Source of the DNA: Pseudonocardiales bacterium | Lineage (GTDB): Bacteria; Actinomycetota; Actinomycetes; Mycobacteriales; Jatrophihabitantaceae | Reading direction: 5' to 3' | Assembly: GCA_025966155.1 (NCBI GenBank) | Contig: JAOPVO010000135.1 | Location: 1 to 36,694 of the forward strand | DNA length: 36,694 nucleotides | In this document: piece by piece, positions 7,424 through 15,405 of the stretch | Position numbering within the stretch: the first letter of the stretch is position 1 | Layout: each line of letters begins with the position of its first letter | Notes under the pieces: generated by a model | Databases searched by the model: none | What the model saw: the letters and a program-made list of their open reading frames with translations, nothing else | What the model was told of the DNA's origin: nothing | Made by a program: the position numbers and the translations under genes

Positions 7424-9151
7424 TCAGTTGGGTCGGGTCGTGCGGGCGGCCCGGGTTGGCACCGCGTTCAGCAGTTCCTGCGTGTACTCGTGCTGCGGTG
7501 CCGCGTAGATCTGCTGCGTGGGTCCCGCCTCGACGATCTGGCCGTTGCGCATGACCGCGACGTCATCGGCGATCTGCCGAACCACTGCGAGGTCGTGCGA
7601 GATAAAAAGGTAGCTCAGGTTGCGCTCGGCCTGCAGGTCGACCAGCAACGCGAGGATCTGCGATTGGACGGTGACATCGAGGGCGGAGACCGGCTCGTCG
7701 CACACCACCAGCGACGGCGACAGGGCGAGCGCGCGGGCAATCGCGACGCGCTGGCGCTGCCCGCCCGAGAGCTCGGCCGCCCTCCGGCTGAGCACCGATG
7801 CCGGGAGCGCGACCTGGTCGATCAGGTCGGCGGCCGCGGCCCGCCGCTCGGCCTTGCTGCCGACCCGGAAGATCCGCAGCGGCTCCTCGACGATCTGCGA
7901 GACCGTCAGCCGCGGGCTGAGGGACGTGTACGGGTTCTGATACACGATCTGCATGGACTGCCGCGCCCGGCGGATCTCCCCGGAGCGGGCCTTCACCAGG
8001 TCCAGCCCATCGAAGACTATGGAGCCGCTGGTTGGGGCGGTCAAGGCGATGCTGAGCCGCGCGGTGGTCGACTTGCCCGAGCCGGACTCCCCAACCAGAG
8101 CCAGGGTGCGGCCGCGCTCGATGGAGAAGCTGACGTCATCGACGGCCTTGAGCACCCGCTCGCCGCCGCCGCGCCGGGGAAGCGGGAAGTGCTTGACGAC
8201 GTGGGACACCTGGAGCAGCGGCACCGGCGTCGCGGCCCCCGCATCGTCGGCCGAGCCGCCGCGCTCCCTGGCTGTGGCTGTGTCTGTGGCTGTAGCGGTG
8301 CGGCGGCCGGCGATCAGCGAGCCCGACGCCATGCTCGGCGCGTCGGACAGCAGCTTTCGGGTGTACTCGTGCTGCGGGTTGTCCAGGATGTCCGCGGTCC
8401 GGCCCGCCTCGACGACGCGACCGCGCGACATCACGATGAGCTGGTCGGCGCGGCCCGCCGCGACGCCGAGATCGTGGGTGATCAACAGGATCGACGTGCC
8501 CCGGGACTGCACCAGCATGCCGAGGTGATCGAGGATGCGCTTCTGCACGGTGACGTCCAGCGCGCTTGTCGGCTCGTCGGCGATCACCAGGCGCGGGTTG
8601 GCGGCGAAGGCGATGGCGATGAGCACCCGCTGGCGCATGCCGCCGGACAGCTCATGCGGGAACTGCTGGGCCCGGGTGGCGGGATCGGGCAGCCCGGCGT
8701 CGGCGAGGGCCTGCACCGCCTCGACGTGCGCATTCCGGGAGTTGGCCAGGCCGTGGACGATGAGGACCTCGGCCACCTGAGCGCCGATCCGGGTCGTCGG
8801 GTTCAGCGACACACTCGGGTCCTGGGGAATGAGGCCAATGTCGCGCCCCCGCAGGGCCCGGAGCTTCCGCTCGCTCAGTCGGGCGAGGTCCTGCTCGCCG
8901 TCGCGCCCGGCGAAGGAGATGCGCCCGGCGTCGATGCGGCCGCCGGCCGGCAATAGCCCGATGACGGCATGGGCCAGCGTGCTCTTGCCCGAGCCGGACT
9001 CCCCGACCACGGCAACGACCTGGCCGGCCCCGACGGCGAGGTCGACGCCGTCGACCGCGCGGACCTCGCCGCGGCGCCCGCGATAGGCGACGCGCAGGCC
9101 ATCAATCGTGAGCAGATGCTGCGGTGTCCTTGCGTCAATCGTGTCGGTCAT
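7424..9151 (-). CDS. ABC transporter ATPase, fused double nucleotide-binding domains (oligopeptide/nickel type)
   Basis: A 575-residue cytoplasmic protein with two complete ABC domains. Domain 1 (about 12-275) has Walker [10 protein letters not shown], signature LSGGMRQRV and Walker [13 protein letters not shown]. Domain 2 (about 312-565) has [18 protein letters not shown] and [12 protein letters not shown]. Both carry the oligopeptide-type tail HEYT(R/Q)(K/E)LL, so this is a DppD-DppF or GsiA-like fusion. The linker is a low-complexity [10 protein letters not shown] segment encoded by a CAGCCACAGACA-type simple repeat. The ORF track starts too early; ATG 9151 has GGAGG eight bases upstream and overlaps the permease stop as ATGA. 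It powers the importer made by the three preceding genes. It is the only ATPase in the window, so it may also serve the second permease pair at 24156-26095. Confidence 0.93.
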   Translation of the reverse strand: MTDTIDARTPQHLLTIDGLRVAYRGRRGEVRAVDGVDLAVGAGQVVAVVGESGSGKSTLAHAVIGLLPAGGRIDAGRISFAGRDGEQDLARLSERKLRALRGRDIGLIPQDPSVSLNPTTRIGAQVAEVLIVHGLANSRNAHVEAVQALADAGLPDPATRAQQFPHELSGGMRQRVLIAIAFAANPRLVIADEPTSALDVTVQKRILDHLGMLVQSRGTSILLITHDLGVAAGRADQLIVMSRGRVVEAGRTADILDNPQHEYTRKLLSDAPSMASGSLIAGRRTATATDTATARERGGSADDAGAATPVPLLQVSHVVKHFPLPRRGGGERVLKAVDDVSFSIERGRTLALVGESGSGKSTTARLSIALTAPTSGSIVFDGLDLVKARSGEIRRARQSMQIVYQNPYTSLSPRLTVSQIVEEPLRIFRVGSKAERRAAAADLIDQVALPASVLSRRAAELSGGQRQRVAIARALALSPSLVVCDEPVSALDVTVQSQILALLVDLQAERNLSYLFISHDLAVVRQIADDVAVMRNGQIVEAGPTQQIYAAPQHEYTQELLNAVPTRAARTTRPN

Positions 9152-10059
9152 GACCGGCTCCTCCCGCCGTCGACGGCGCGCGAGATCCGGTTGGTGGCCA
9201 GCACTGCGGCCATGACGACGACGCCGGGCAGGACAGTCAGCCACCAGGCGGAGGTGATGTACGTGCGTCCGCCGGCTACCAGCGACCCCCATTCCGGGGC
9301 CGGTGCATTGGCTCCGTACCCGAGGAAGCTCAGTGCGGACACCGCGAGGATCGCGATACCGAAGTCCAGTGCGGCCAGCACAGTGGCCGGGCCGAGCGCG
9401 CTGGGCAGGACATGCCGGAAGAGGATCTCGTACCAGCGGGCGCCGGCGGCCTTGGCGGCCTCGACGAACACCGCGCCGCGGACGCGCAGGACTTCCGAGC
9501 GCATCACCCGCGCGAATCGGGCCACACTGGCGAGGCCGACGGCAATAGCGACGTTGACCGTCCCGAAGCCCAGGGCGGTGATGATCGCCAGCGACAGCAG
9601 CAGGGACGGGATCGCCAGGACAACCTCCACTACCCGCATGAGCGCGAAGTCCAGCCAGCCGCCGAAGAACCCGGAAATCAGGCCGATCAGCGACCCGAGG
9701 ACGAGGCCCAGGGACACGGCGATCACGGTGGCCTTCATCGACAATGCGGCTCCGTGGACGACACGGCTGAAGAGGTCGCGGCCGAGCTGATCGGTGCCGA
9801 ACAGATGCTCCAGGCTCGGTCCCTGGAGCTTGTCCTTCGGCACGGCCTCGAGCGGGTCCCGGCCGGTGAAGACCGAGGGGAAGAATGCGGCGAGCAGGAC
9901 GAGGACAGCGACGATGACCGCGAGCACCAGGCCGGGCTGGGCCAGGAGGCGCAGCAGATCGCGGCCCCGGGACGGCCCGCGGAGCGCTGCGTCGGTCGGC
10001 GGCGTCGGCTCGTCGCGGTCGAGGCCGAGGCCGACCTGGGTGAGGGACAGGTCGGTCAT
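9148..10059 (-). CDS. ABC transporter permease, DppC type
   Basis: A 303-residue inner-membrane permease. It has a cytoplasmic N-terminus, a first membrane segment (LVLAVIVAVLVLLAAFFPSV), the DppC/OppC marker LEHLFGTDQLGRDLFSRVVHGA, then five more hydrophobic segments. The EAA-type loop EAAKAAGARWYEILFRHVLPSALGP contacts the ATPase. The ORF track extends too far upstream; ATG 10059 overlaps the previous stop as ATGA. It partners with the DppB-type gene immediately before it and the double ATPase after it. The transported ligand is probably a peptide-sized or otherwise charged organosulfur compound, judged only from the operon. Confidence 0.93.
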   Translation of the reverse strand: MTDLSLTQVGLGLDRDEPTPPTDAALRGPSRGRDLLRLLAQPGLVLAVIVAVLVLLAAFFPSVFTGRDPLEAVPKDKLQGPSLEHLFGTDQLGRDLFSRVVHGAALSMKATVIAVSLGLVLGSLIGLISGFFGGWLDFALMRVVEVVLAIPSLLLSLAIITALGFGTVNVAIAVGLASVARFARVMRSEVLRVRGAVFVEAAKAAGARWYEILFRHVLPSALGPATVLAALDFGIAILAVSALSFLGYGANAPAPEWGSLVAGGRTYITSAWWLTVLPGVVVMAAVLATNRISRAVDGGRSRS

Positions 10060-11000
10060 GCGCGGGCCCCGTTCTGGGCGATCCGCGGATCGAGCAGCGG
10101 ATACACGAGATCGATCAGCAGGTTGACCACGACGAAGATCGCGGCGCTGAACACGACTACCCCCAGCACGACCGGGATGTCCTGGCGCTCGACCGCCGCG
10201 GCCGTGACGCGCCCGATGCCGGCCCGGGAGAACACCGTCTCGACCACCACAGTGCCGGCGAGAAGCTCGCCGGTGAGCACGCCCACGAGGGTGAGCGTGG
10301 GGATAGCGGCATTGCGCGCGACGTGGCGCAGGTGAATGCGGGTGCGGGAGACGCCCTTGGCGTGCGCAATCTCGACGTAGGGCGAGCCCAGCTCGGTCAG
10401 CAGGCTCTTGGCGAGGACCTGCGCGACCACGGCCGACACCGGGATCGCCAGCGTGACCACCGGCATCACCAGCGACTTCCACCCCTCGTTGCCGATGGCC
10501 GGCAGCAGCCGCCACTGGAACGACAGGAGCTGGACGAGGATCAGCCCGACCCAGAAGGTGGGCGCCGAGACCGCGAGGCTCGGCAGCGACAGCAGCAGCT
10601 GGCGCAGGCCGGCCCCGCGGGGATAGGTGGCTATGAGCGCCAGCAGCGCGCCGCCGATAATCGCTGCCGCCAGCGCGCCGAACGTCAGCAGCAGCGTCGA
10701 CGGCGCGGCGTCCTTGATGACGTCGGTCACCGGGCGGCCACTGGTCACCGATACCCCGAAGTTGCCGTGCAGCGCGGCCCAGAGCTTGTCCCAGTACTGC
10801 TCGGCGATCGGGCGGTCCAAGCCGTACTCGGCCCGCAGCTTCTCCAGCGCCGCGGGATCGGGATCGGTGTTCTCCCCGCCGGCCGCGAGAATCTCGGCCG
10901 GGTCGCCCGGGAGGAGGTAGAGGATCGCGAAAGCGAGGGTGTACGCCGCCCAGAGGACGCCGACCGCCGCCGCGAGGCGCCGGGCGAGGTAGCGGCCCAT
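10056..11000 (-). CDS. ABC transporter permease, DppB type
   Basis: A 314-residue membrane protein starting MGRYLARRLAAAVGVLWAAYTLAFAI, the typical first segment of DppB/OppB permeases, followed by the LPGDPAE motif, the periplasmic LRAEYGLDRPIAEQYW segment, GNFGVSVTSGRPV and the EAA loop EIAHAKGVSRTRIHLRHVARNA. Six membrane segments are predicted by eye. The start ATG has AAGGAG eight bases upstream. It follows the binding-protein gene after 51 nt containing a small hairpin and overlaps the DppC-type gene by 4 nt. It forms the heterodimeric channel with that protein. Confidence 0.93.
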   Translation of the reverse strand: MGRYLARRLAAAVGVLWAAYTLAFAILYLLPGDPAEILAAGGENTDPDPAALEKLRAEYGLDRPIAEQYWDKLWAALHGNFGVSVTSGRPVTDVIKDAAPSTLLLTFGALAAAIIGGALLALIATYPRGAGLRQLLLSLPSLAVSAPTFWVGLILVQLLSFQWRLLPAIGNEGWKSLVMPVVTLAIPVSAVVAQVLAKSLLTELGSPYVEIAHAKGVSRTRIHLRHVARNAAIPTLTLVGVLTGELLAGTVVVETVFSRAGIGRVTAAAVERQDIPVVLGVVVFSAAIFVVVNLLIDLVYPLLDPRIAQNGARA

Positions 11001-11019
11001 CAGGTCCGCTCCTTATCCG

Positions 11020-11033
11020 GCGCCACGCGGCGC
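11020..11033 (-). promoter_or_regulatory. Small hairpin between binding-protein and permease genes
   Basis: GCGCC and GGCGC pair around a 4-nt loop in the 51-nt gap just after the lipoprotein stop codon. Such hairpins often protect the 3' end of the binding-protein message so that it is made in excess over the permeases. The stem is short and the evidence modest. Confidence 0.3.
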
Positions 11034-11051
11034 GTCGTTGGGAGGGTCATG

Positions 11052-12695
11052 TCAGCTGGTCTTCCAGGTGTCGTGCAGCTGGAGGCGGGAGGAGGCCTCG
11101 AAGCGCACGTCGTGGACGTCCGGCGACAGGCCGAGGACGGTGGTGAGCTCGAACACCGGGACGATGTACCCGTTGTCGATGATCAGTTTCTGTGCTTTCT
11201 CCACGAGGGCCTTGCGCTCCGCGAGGTCTCCGGCGGCGGCCTGGGCGATGAGCGCGGTCTGCAGGTCGCTGGTGGCGGGGAGCTTGCCGCGGTTGGCGCC
11301 GGTCGAGCTGTAGAGGGTGCGCAGGATGTCGGGGTCGGCCCGGGTCAGGTTCGCCCAGAAGTAGTCCCAGTCGCCGGCGGCGATGCGGGCGGCGCTGTCG
11401 GCGACGGCGACCTGCTCCAGGTTGAGCGTGATCCCGGCCTTGCGGGCCTGCTGCTGGAGCAGCTCGAGGGCGTCCTTGCTCGGTCCGTAGATGGGGGAGT
11501 AGATGACCGTGAGGGCGAGCTTGGTGCCGTCCTTGGATCGGGTTCCGTCGGAGCCGGCCTTCCAGCCGGCGTCGTCGAGGGTCTTCTTGGCCTTGGCGAG
11601 GTCGAACGTGAAGGAGGAGCTGAGGTCGACGTAGTCGGGGGTGGTGGTCGATAGCACGCTGGTGGCGGGGGCGAACTTGTCCGACAGGACGGTGTCGACG
11701 ATCTCCTGGCCGTTGATCGCGCGCTGCAATGCGGTGCGCACGGCCGGGTCGGAGGGGACCGGTCGGCTGGTGTTGGCCTGGAGGTTGAACACGACACCGG
11801 GGTTGCGCTTGGCCTGCAGGGTGAACCCGGCGGACTCGAGGCCGGCCTCGTCCGACGGGGGGACGCCGCCGATGCCGTCGATCTGGCCCGATTGCAGACT
11901 GCCGGTGCGGACCGCGGCCTCGGGGACGATCTGGAAGGTGACCGTGTCGAGGTTGGCCTCGCCCTTGGTGGTGAACAGCTGGGAGCCCCAGTTGTAGCCG
12001 GCGCGCTTGGACAGCACGACGGCCTGGTTGGTGGTGTAGCTCTTCAGGGTGAACGGGCCGGACCCGACGAGCGCCTGGGTGCAGCGGTCGGCCGGGGCCA
12101 GTGCGAGGCTGGAATCGGCCAGCAGCCCGAGGCTGAAGGTCGAGGTGGCCTGCAGGAACTGGGCGCTCGGGGCGCCGAACACGACCTTCGCGGTCAGGTT
12201 GTCCACGACCTCGGTCGAGACGTAGCCGCCCAGGTACGGGCCGGCCAGGGTGGCCTTCGCGCCGTCCTTGAGGATGCTGTCGAAGTTGGCCTTGACCGAC
12301 GCCGCGGTCACCGCGGTGCCGTCGCTGAACGTCGCGCCGGCGTGGAGCTTGAAGGTGAACTCCTTGGCGTCGGCGCTGACCTGCCAGGACTCGGCCAGCC
12401 ACGGCACGATCTCGCCGGTGGTGGGGTCCTGGTCGGTCAGGGAGTCCACCAGCTGGCGGGCGACGTAGATCGAGTCGTTCGTGGCGGCCTGGTGCGGGTC
12501 GACGCAGACCGGGTCCGAGGCCAGGGCGAAGGTGAGGTTGCCGCCCTTGACTGGGGTCCCGGCGCCGTCGGTGGAGGATGCCTCGCCGCCGCCCGATGAG
12601 CTGGAGCAGGCGGACAGCAGGACGGCAGCTGATGCGGCGGCGGCGAGAAGGACAGTGCCCCGAGGTCTGCGACGACGGGAACGGGCGGTGAACAC
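11052..12695 (-). CDS. ABC transporter substrate-binding lipoprotein (SBP family 5)
   Basis: A 547-residue secreted lipoprotein. The N-terminus has basic residues (RSRRRRPR), a hydrophobic stretch and the lipobox LSAC with lipidated Cys30, then a Ser/Gly-rich tether. The mature part has family-5 landmarks: GGNLTFAL, LAESWQVSADAKEFTFKLHAGATFSDGTAVTA, VGSGPFTLKSYTTNQAVVLSKR, and VRTALQRAINGQEIVDTVL. The ORF track starts 53 codons too early; GTG 12695 has AAGGAG six bases upstream and gives a correct signal peptide. It sits between an LLM oxidoreductase gene (10 nt gap) and its permeases. It captures the ligand at the outer membrane face and delivers it to the channel. The ligand is not evident from sequence; the riboswitch operon suggests an organosulfur compound. 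Confidence 0.93.
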   Translation of the reverse strand: MFTARSRRRRPRGTVLLAAAASAAVLLSACSSSSGGGEASSTDGAGTPVKGGNLTFALASDPVCVDPHQAATNDSIYVARQLVDSLTDQDPTTGEIVPWLAESWQVSADAKEFTFKLHAGATFSDGTAVTAASVKANFDSILKDGAKATLAGPYLGGYVSTEVVDNLTAKVVFGAPSAQFLQATSTFSLGLLADSSLALAPADRCTQALVGSGPFTLKSYTTNQAVVLSKRAGYNWGSQLFTTKGEANLDTVTFQIVPEAAVRTGSLQSGQIDGIGGVPPSDEAGLESAGFTLQAKRNPGVVFNLQANTSRPVPSDPAVRTALQRAINGQEIVDTVLSDKFAPATSVLSTTTPDYVDLSSSFTFDLAKAKKTLDDAGWKAGSDGTRSKDGTKLALTVIYSPIYGPSKDALELLQQQARKAGITLNLEQVAVADSAARIAAGDWDYFWANLTRADPDILRTLYSSTGANRGKLPATSDLQTALIAQAAAGDLAERKALVEKAQKLIIDNGYIVPVFELTTVLGLSPDVHDVRFEASSRLQLHDTWKTS

Positions 12696-12705
12696 AGAAT
12701 GCTCC

Positions 12706-13788
12706 TTAGCTGGCTGATGAAACGAGCTGGGACGCTGTGGGGATGGGCTCCGGCCACGGCGGATCAGGTATGGCGCGCCGCAGGACCGGCGCGATGTCGG
12801 ACTGGAAGAGCTCGAGGGACGCGCGGTGCTGAGCCGGGGACAGGCCGGATGCATCGGCGTTCAGGTGCAGGACGGTGTGGCCGAACTGCTCGTGATAGCG
12901 ATGCACCTTCTCGATGATCTGGGCGGGGCTGCCGATCAGCGCGCTGCTGCGCTCGACATAGTCCTCGAAGGTATGGAAGACCGGCTCGAGGCCGAGCCCC
13001 GCGAAGGCGGCCTTCTGGCCCTCGAACTTCGGCCGGTACGCATCGAGGGCGGCCTGCGACGTCGGGGCGCTGAAGTAGCCGGCGGTCCCGGCGCCGACGA
13101 TCGCGTCGGCCGGATCGCGGCCGTGGGCGGCCCAGCGCTCGCGGTAGAAGCGGATCAGCTCGGCGTAGGGCTCGATCGGGTTGGTGACGTTGGCCGAGAA
13201 CAGCGGCTCGCCCCACTTGGCCGCGAGCTCGACCGAGGCCTCGCTGGTGGCGCTGCCGTGCCAGATGCGGATGGGGTTCTGCAGGGGCCGCGGCCACACC
13301 TCGGCGTCGACCAGGCCGGGGCGGAACTTGCCCGACCAGGTGACCTTGCCGCCGGCCCAGAGCCGCCGGAACAATTCATAGCTCTCGATGTTCCGGTCCC
13401 ACTGGTCCTCGGTGGTCACGTTGAACAGCTGCCGCTGCGCCGAGCCGTTCCCCTTGCCGATGATCAGCTCGAGCCGGCCGCCGGACAGGTTGTCCAGCGT
13501 CGCGTAGTCCTCGTAGGCGCGAACGGGGTCCAGCAGGCTGAGCGTCGTCACCGCGGTGAAGAGCCGGATCCGCGAGGTAAGCGCTGCGATGTGCGACAGC
13601 ACGACCGTCGGGGACGAGGAGATGAACGGGCGCTCGTGGCGCTCGCCGACGCCGAAGCCGTCGTACCCGAGGTCCTCGGCCAGGACGGCCGAATCGAGCA
13701 CATCGGCGAAGCGCTCGCGGGTGGATCGCTGCGCACCCGTCACGGGGTCGGGCCCGTGCACGATCAGATCAATGAGGAGGAACTTCAC
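12706..13788 (-). CDS. LLM class flavin-dependent oxidoreductase (LuxA/LuxB-like type)
   Basis: A 360-residue luciferase-fold protein with no close paralogue in the window. Its N-terminal strand MKFLLIDLIVHGPDP is followed by LGYDGFGVGERHERPFISSSPTVVLSHIAALTSRIRLFTAV, a hallmark of the LuxA/LuxB-like subgroup, then LDNLSGGRLELIIGKGNG and PIRIWHGSATSEASVELAAKWGEPLF in place of the phosphate-binding AG(D/G) loop. The start GTG has GGGGAAG a few bases upstream. It lies between another LLM gene and the transporter lipoprotein with gaps of 14 and 10 nt. It probably oxidises an imported sulfur compound or its intermediate. Confidence 0.88.
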   Translation of the reverse strand: MKFLLIDLIVHGPDPVTGAQRSTRERFADVLDSAVLAEDLGYDGFGVGERHERPFISSSPTVVLSHIAALTSRIRLFTAVTTLSLLDPVRAYEDYATLDNLSGGRLELIIGKGNGSAQRQLFNVTTEDQWDRNIESYELFRRLWAGGKVTWSGKFRPGLVDAEVWPRPLQNPIRIWHGSATSEASVELAAKWGEPLFSANVTNPIEPYAELIRFYRERWAAHGRDPADAIVGAGTAGYFSAPTSQAALDAYRPKFEGQKAAFAGLGLEPVFHTFEDYVERSSALIGSPAQIIEKVHRYHEQFGHTVLHLNADASGLSPAQHRASLELFQSDIAPVLRRAIPDPPWPEPIPTASQLVSSAS

Positions 13789-13802
13789 GGCGCTTCCCCG
13801 GA

Positions 13803-15005
13803 TCAGGCCGCGACATAGCGCGACGCGGGCCGGGCGAGGCCGAGGTGGCCGCGCAGCGTGGAGGACTCGTAGGCCGTGCGGAAGGCGCCGCGGCGCTGCA
13901 GCTCGGGCACGAGCCCGCGGGTGATGGCCTGCACGTCGGTCGGTGCGACGGCCGGGCGCAGGCGGAAACCCTCGAGGCCCGCTGCCGTCCAGGACTCGAG
14001 CAGATCGGCGAGCTCGACGGGCGTGCCGGCGAAGATGGCGGCGTCGGAGGAGTAGACCGAGCCGGAGCGCTCGTCGAGGCGGTCCTTGCGGTCCCGCGCC
14101 GCCTGGGCCGAGTCGTCGAGGAAGACCACGAGGTCGCCCCAGACCCGCAGCGGCTCCCCGGTGCGCCCGGCGGTGGCCTCGGCCGCGCGCGCCTCGGCCA
14201 GGATGCTCGCGGCCTGGTGCTCGTCCTTCGGCGTGATGTACATCAGATCGGCTCCGCCGGCCGCCAGTGCATACGGCATCGCCTGGTGGCCGAGCAGCGT
14301 CACCAGCGGCTGCCCCTGCGGCGGGCGCGGGGTGATCGAGGGGCCCTTGACGCTGAACTGGGCGCCCTCGAAGTCGATGTAGTGCAGCTTGTCGCGATCC
14401 ACGAAGCGCCCCGTGGCGGCGTCGCGGATCTCGGCGTCGTCCTCCCAGCTGTCCCAGAGGCGGCGGACGGCCTCGATGTGGTCGGCGGCCTCATCGAAGA
14501 GGCTCTGGATGAAAGCGGCGATCTCGGGCTTCGCGCGGTCGGCCAGGGTGAACTGCGGGAACTCGCGGCGGCCGAAGTGCTCGGCCTCGCTCGGGCGGGT
14601 CGAGACCTGAACGCGCCAGCCGGCCCGTCCGGTGCTGACGTAGTCCAGCGTGGCCAGGCTCTTGGACACGTGGAACGGCTCGGTGTGCGTGGTCGTCACG
14701 GTCGGGACCAGCCCGATACCGCTGGTGACCGGGGCGATTCGGGCGGCGATGAGCAGGGCGTCAAGGCGGCCGCGGACCTGATCGGTGCGGGCCTCTGGCG
14801 GGCCATAGCCGGTCGTCTGAAGGGCGAGGGAGTCCTCGATGGTGACGAAATCGACGAGCCCGCGCTGGGCCTCCTGGGCCAGCTCGGCCCAGTAGGAGGC
14901 CTCGAAGAGGCGCTTCGGCTCGGCTGCGGGCTCGCGCCAGGCGGCCGGGTGCCAGCCGGCGCCGTCGAGGGCGATGGCGAGGTGGGTCTGGGCAGATGCA
15001 GGCAT
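13803..15005 (-). CDS. LLM class flavin-dependent oxidoreductase, first gene of riboswitch-2 operon
   Basis: A 400-residue luciferase-fold enzyme: AGWHPAAWREP near the N-terminus, VDFVTIEDSLALQ, IGLVPTVTTTHTEPFHVSKSLATLDYVSTGRAGWRVQVS, WDSWEDDAEIRDAATGRFVDRDKLHYIDFEG and SITPRPPQGQP, ending AFRTAYESSTLRGHLGL like the DszA/NtaA enzymes. Its closest relative in the window is the shorter protein at 4225-5328. The ATG at 15005 has GGGG eight bases upstream and lies 102 nt after the leader-peptide stop codon. As first structural gene it should respond most directly to the SAM-IV riboswitch and the leader peptide. The substrate is unknown; sulfur oxidation is inferred from regulation. Confidence 0.88.
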   Translation of the reverse strand: MPASAQTHLAIALDGAGWHPAAWREPAAEPKRLFEASYWAELAQEAQRGLVDFVTIEDSLALQTTGYGPPEARTDQVRGRLDALLIAARIAPVTSGIGLVPTVTTTHTEPFHVSKSLATLDYVSTGRAGWRVQVSTRPSEAEHFGRREFPQFTLADRAKPEIAAFIQSLFDEAADHIEAVRRLWDSWEDDAEIRDAATGRFVDRDKLHYIDFEGAQFSVKGPSITPRPPQGQPLVTLLGHQAMPYALAAGGADLMYITPKDEHQAASILAEARAAEATAGRTGEPLRVWGDLVVFLDDSAQAARDRKDRLDERSGSVYSSDAAIFAGTPVELADLLESWTAAGLEGFRLRPAVAPTDVQAITRGLVPELQRRGAFRTAYESSTLRGHLGLARPASRYVAA

Positions 15006-15107
15006 GGCTATGGCCCCAATTCGAGAGCGGGTGGGTGCGGGATGAGGAGCGGCGCCGACGATTGCATCGCCGTTCGGGCCGGGTGGTGCGGGCGTGCGGT
15101 CAGGCGC

Positions 15108-15188
15108 TCAACGACAGAGCGCGCTGGCCGATCGGCACAGGTCGATGGCCTGGCGGACCACCAGGTACGGCGGCTCTGCGTGCGTCAT
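15108..15188 (-). CDS. Cysteine-type leader peptide (26 aa)
   Basis: The minus-strand ATG at 15188, preceded by GAGAGAG, encodes 26 residues with the tail IDLCRSASALCR and a TGA stop. The core LVVRQAIDLCRSASALCR matches the pattern of short actinobacterial leader peptides found upstream of sulfur-assimilation genes (Streptomyces versions look like LVSRRHVDLGRMSSAIC). Cys codons lie at positions 18 and 25, next to the stop, so ribosome stalling when charged tRNA-Cys is scarce could open the downstream message. The ORF track includes it only as the tail of a longer 82-aa ORF whose first half is the riboswitch, so the start must be the internal ATG. It sits between SAM-IV riboswitch 2 and the first monooxygenase gene. 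Assignment is by recalled pattern; no alignment was run. Confidence 0.72.
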   Translation of the reverse strand: MTHAEPPYLVVRQAIDLCRSASALCR

Positions 15189-15201
15189 CTCGGTAGCTCT
15201 C

Positions 15202-15227
15202 TCACCCGGGGCCCGCGGGGTGCGGGC
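15202..15227 (-). promoter_or_regulatory. Expression-platform hairpin of riboswitch 2 with aptamer-mimicking repeat
   Basis: On the minus strand GCCCGC-ACCCC-GCGGGC forms a 6-bp hairpin (15211-15227) at the end of the aptamer. It runs into GCCCCGGGTGA (15202-15212), an exact 11-nt copy of an aptamer strand at 15262-15272. The copy lies immediately before the GAGAGAG ribosome-binding site of the leader peptide, so an aptamer strand exchange could control access to that site. Confidence 0.45.
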
Positions 15228-15335
15228 GCGCTTGCCGCATAACGTGCCTGCGGCCGTGTCTTCACCCGGGGCACCCCGCCGCGGTGGGAGGGTTGCCGGC
15301 CAGCAAGCCGGGGCTGAGCACTGGCACTCGTGACG
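15227..15335 (-). ncRNA. SAM-IV class riboswitch, unit 2
   Basis: Minus-strand reading gives GTCACGAGTGCCAGTG, then CCCCGGCTTGCTGGCCGG, CAACCCTCCC, ACCGCGGCGGGGTGCCCCGGGTGAAGAC, a CCGCA/TGCGG hairpin and a closing GCGGCAAGCGCG, which is the SAM-IV consensus with little deviation. It starts the transcript of the 12-gene monooxygenase/ABC operon and is followed directly by the leader peptide. The two elements are expected to sense SAM and cysteine respectively. Confidence 0.9.
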
Positions 15336-15359
15336 TTGTGGTTCAGTCGTACGCACTCG

Positions 15360-15389
15360 AAGGTACGTCGGCCCAGCCGGTTTTGTCTA
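15360..15389 (-). promoter_or_regulatory. Predicted promoter of the riboswitch-2 operon
   Basis: TAGACA (15384-15389) and TACCTT (15360-15365) on the minus strand are 18 bp apart. The expected start site near 15353 lies some 18 nt before the aptamer. The -35 element is part of the inverted repeat at 15383-15405, so a bound protein would directly block or contact polymerase. Confidence 0.42.
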
Positions 15390-15405
15390 GTTGAGGGCTA
15401 GACAA
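15383..15405. promoter_or_regulatory. Candidate operator, unit 2 (perfect 8-N7-8 palindrome)
   Basis: TTGTCTAG-N7-CTAGACAA is a perfect inverted repeat. The CTA at 15398-15400 is the stop codon (TAG) of the aminotransferase gene read on the minus strand, so the operator overlaps the upstream coding end. It overlaps the predicted -35 box of the riboswitch-2 operon and matches the palindromes at 497-519 and 16980-17002. A dimeric sulfur regulator is likely but unidentified. Confidence 0.6.

Noticed and set aside
7328-8956. 542-aa plus-strand ORF
   Set aside because: Opposite the ABC ATPase gene; composition is typical of an antisense high-GC frame and no motif is present.
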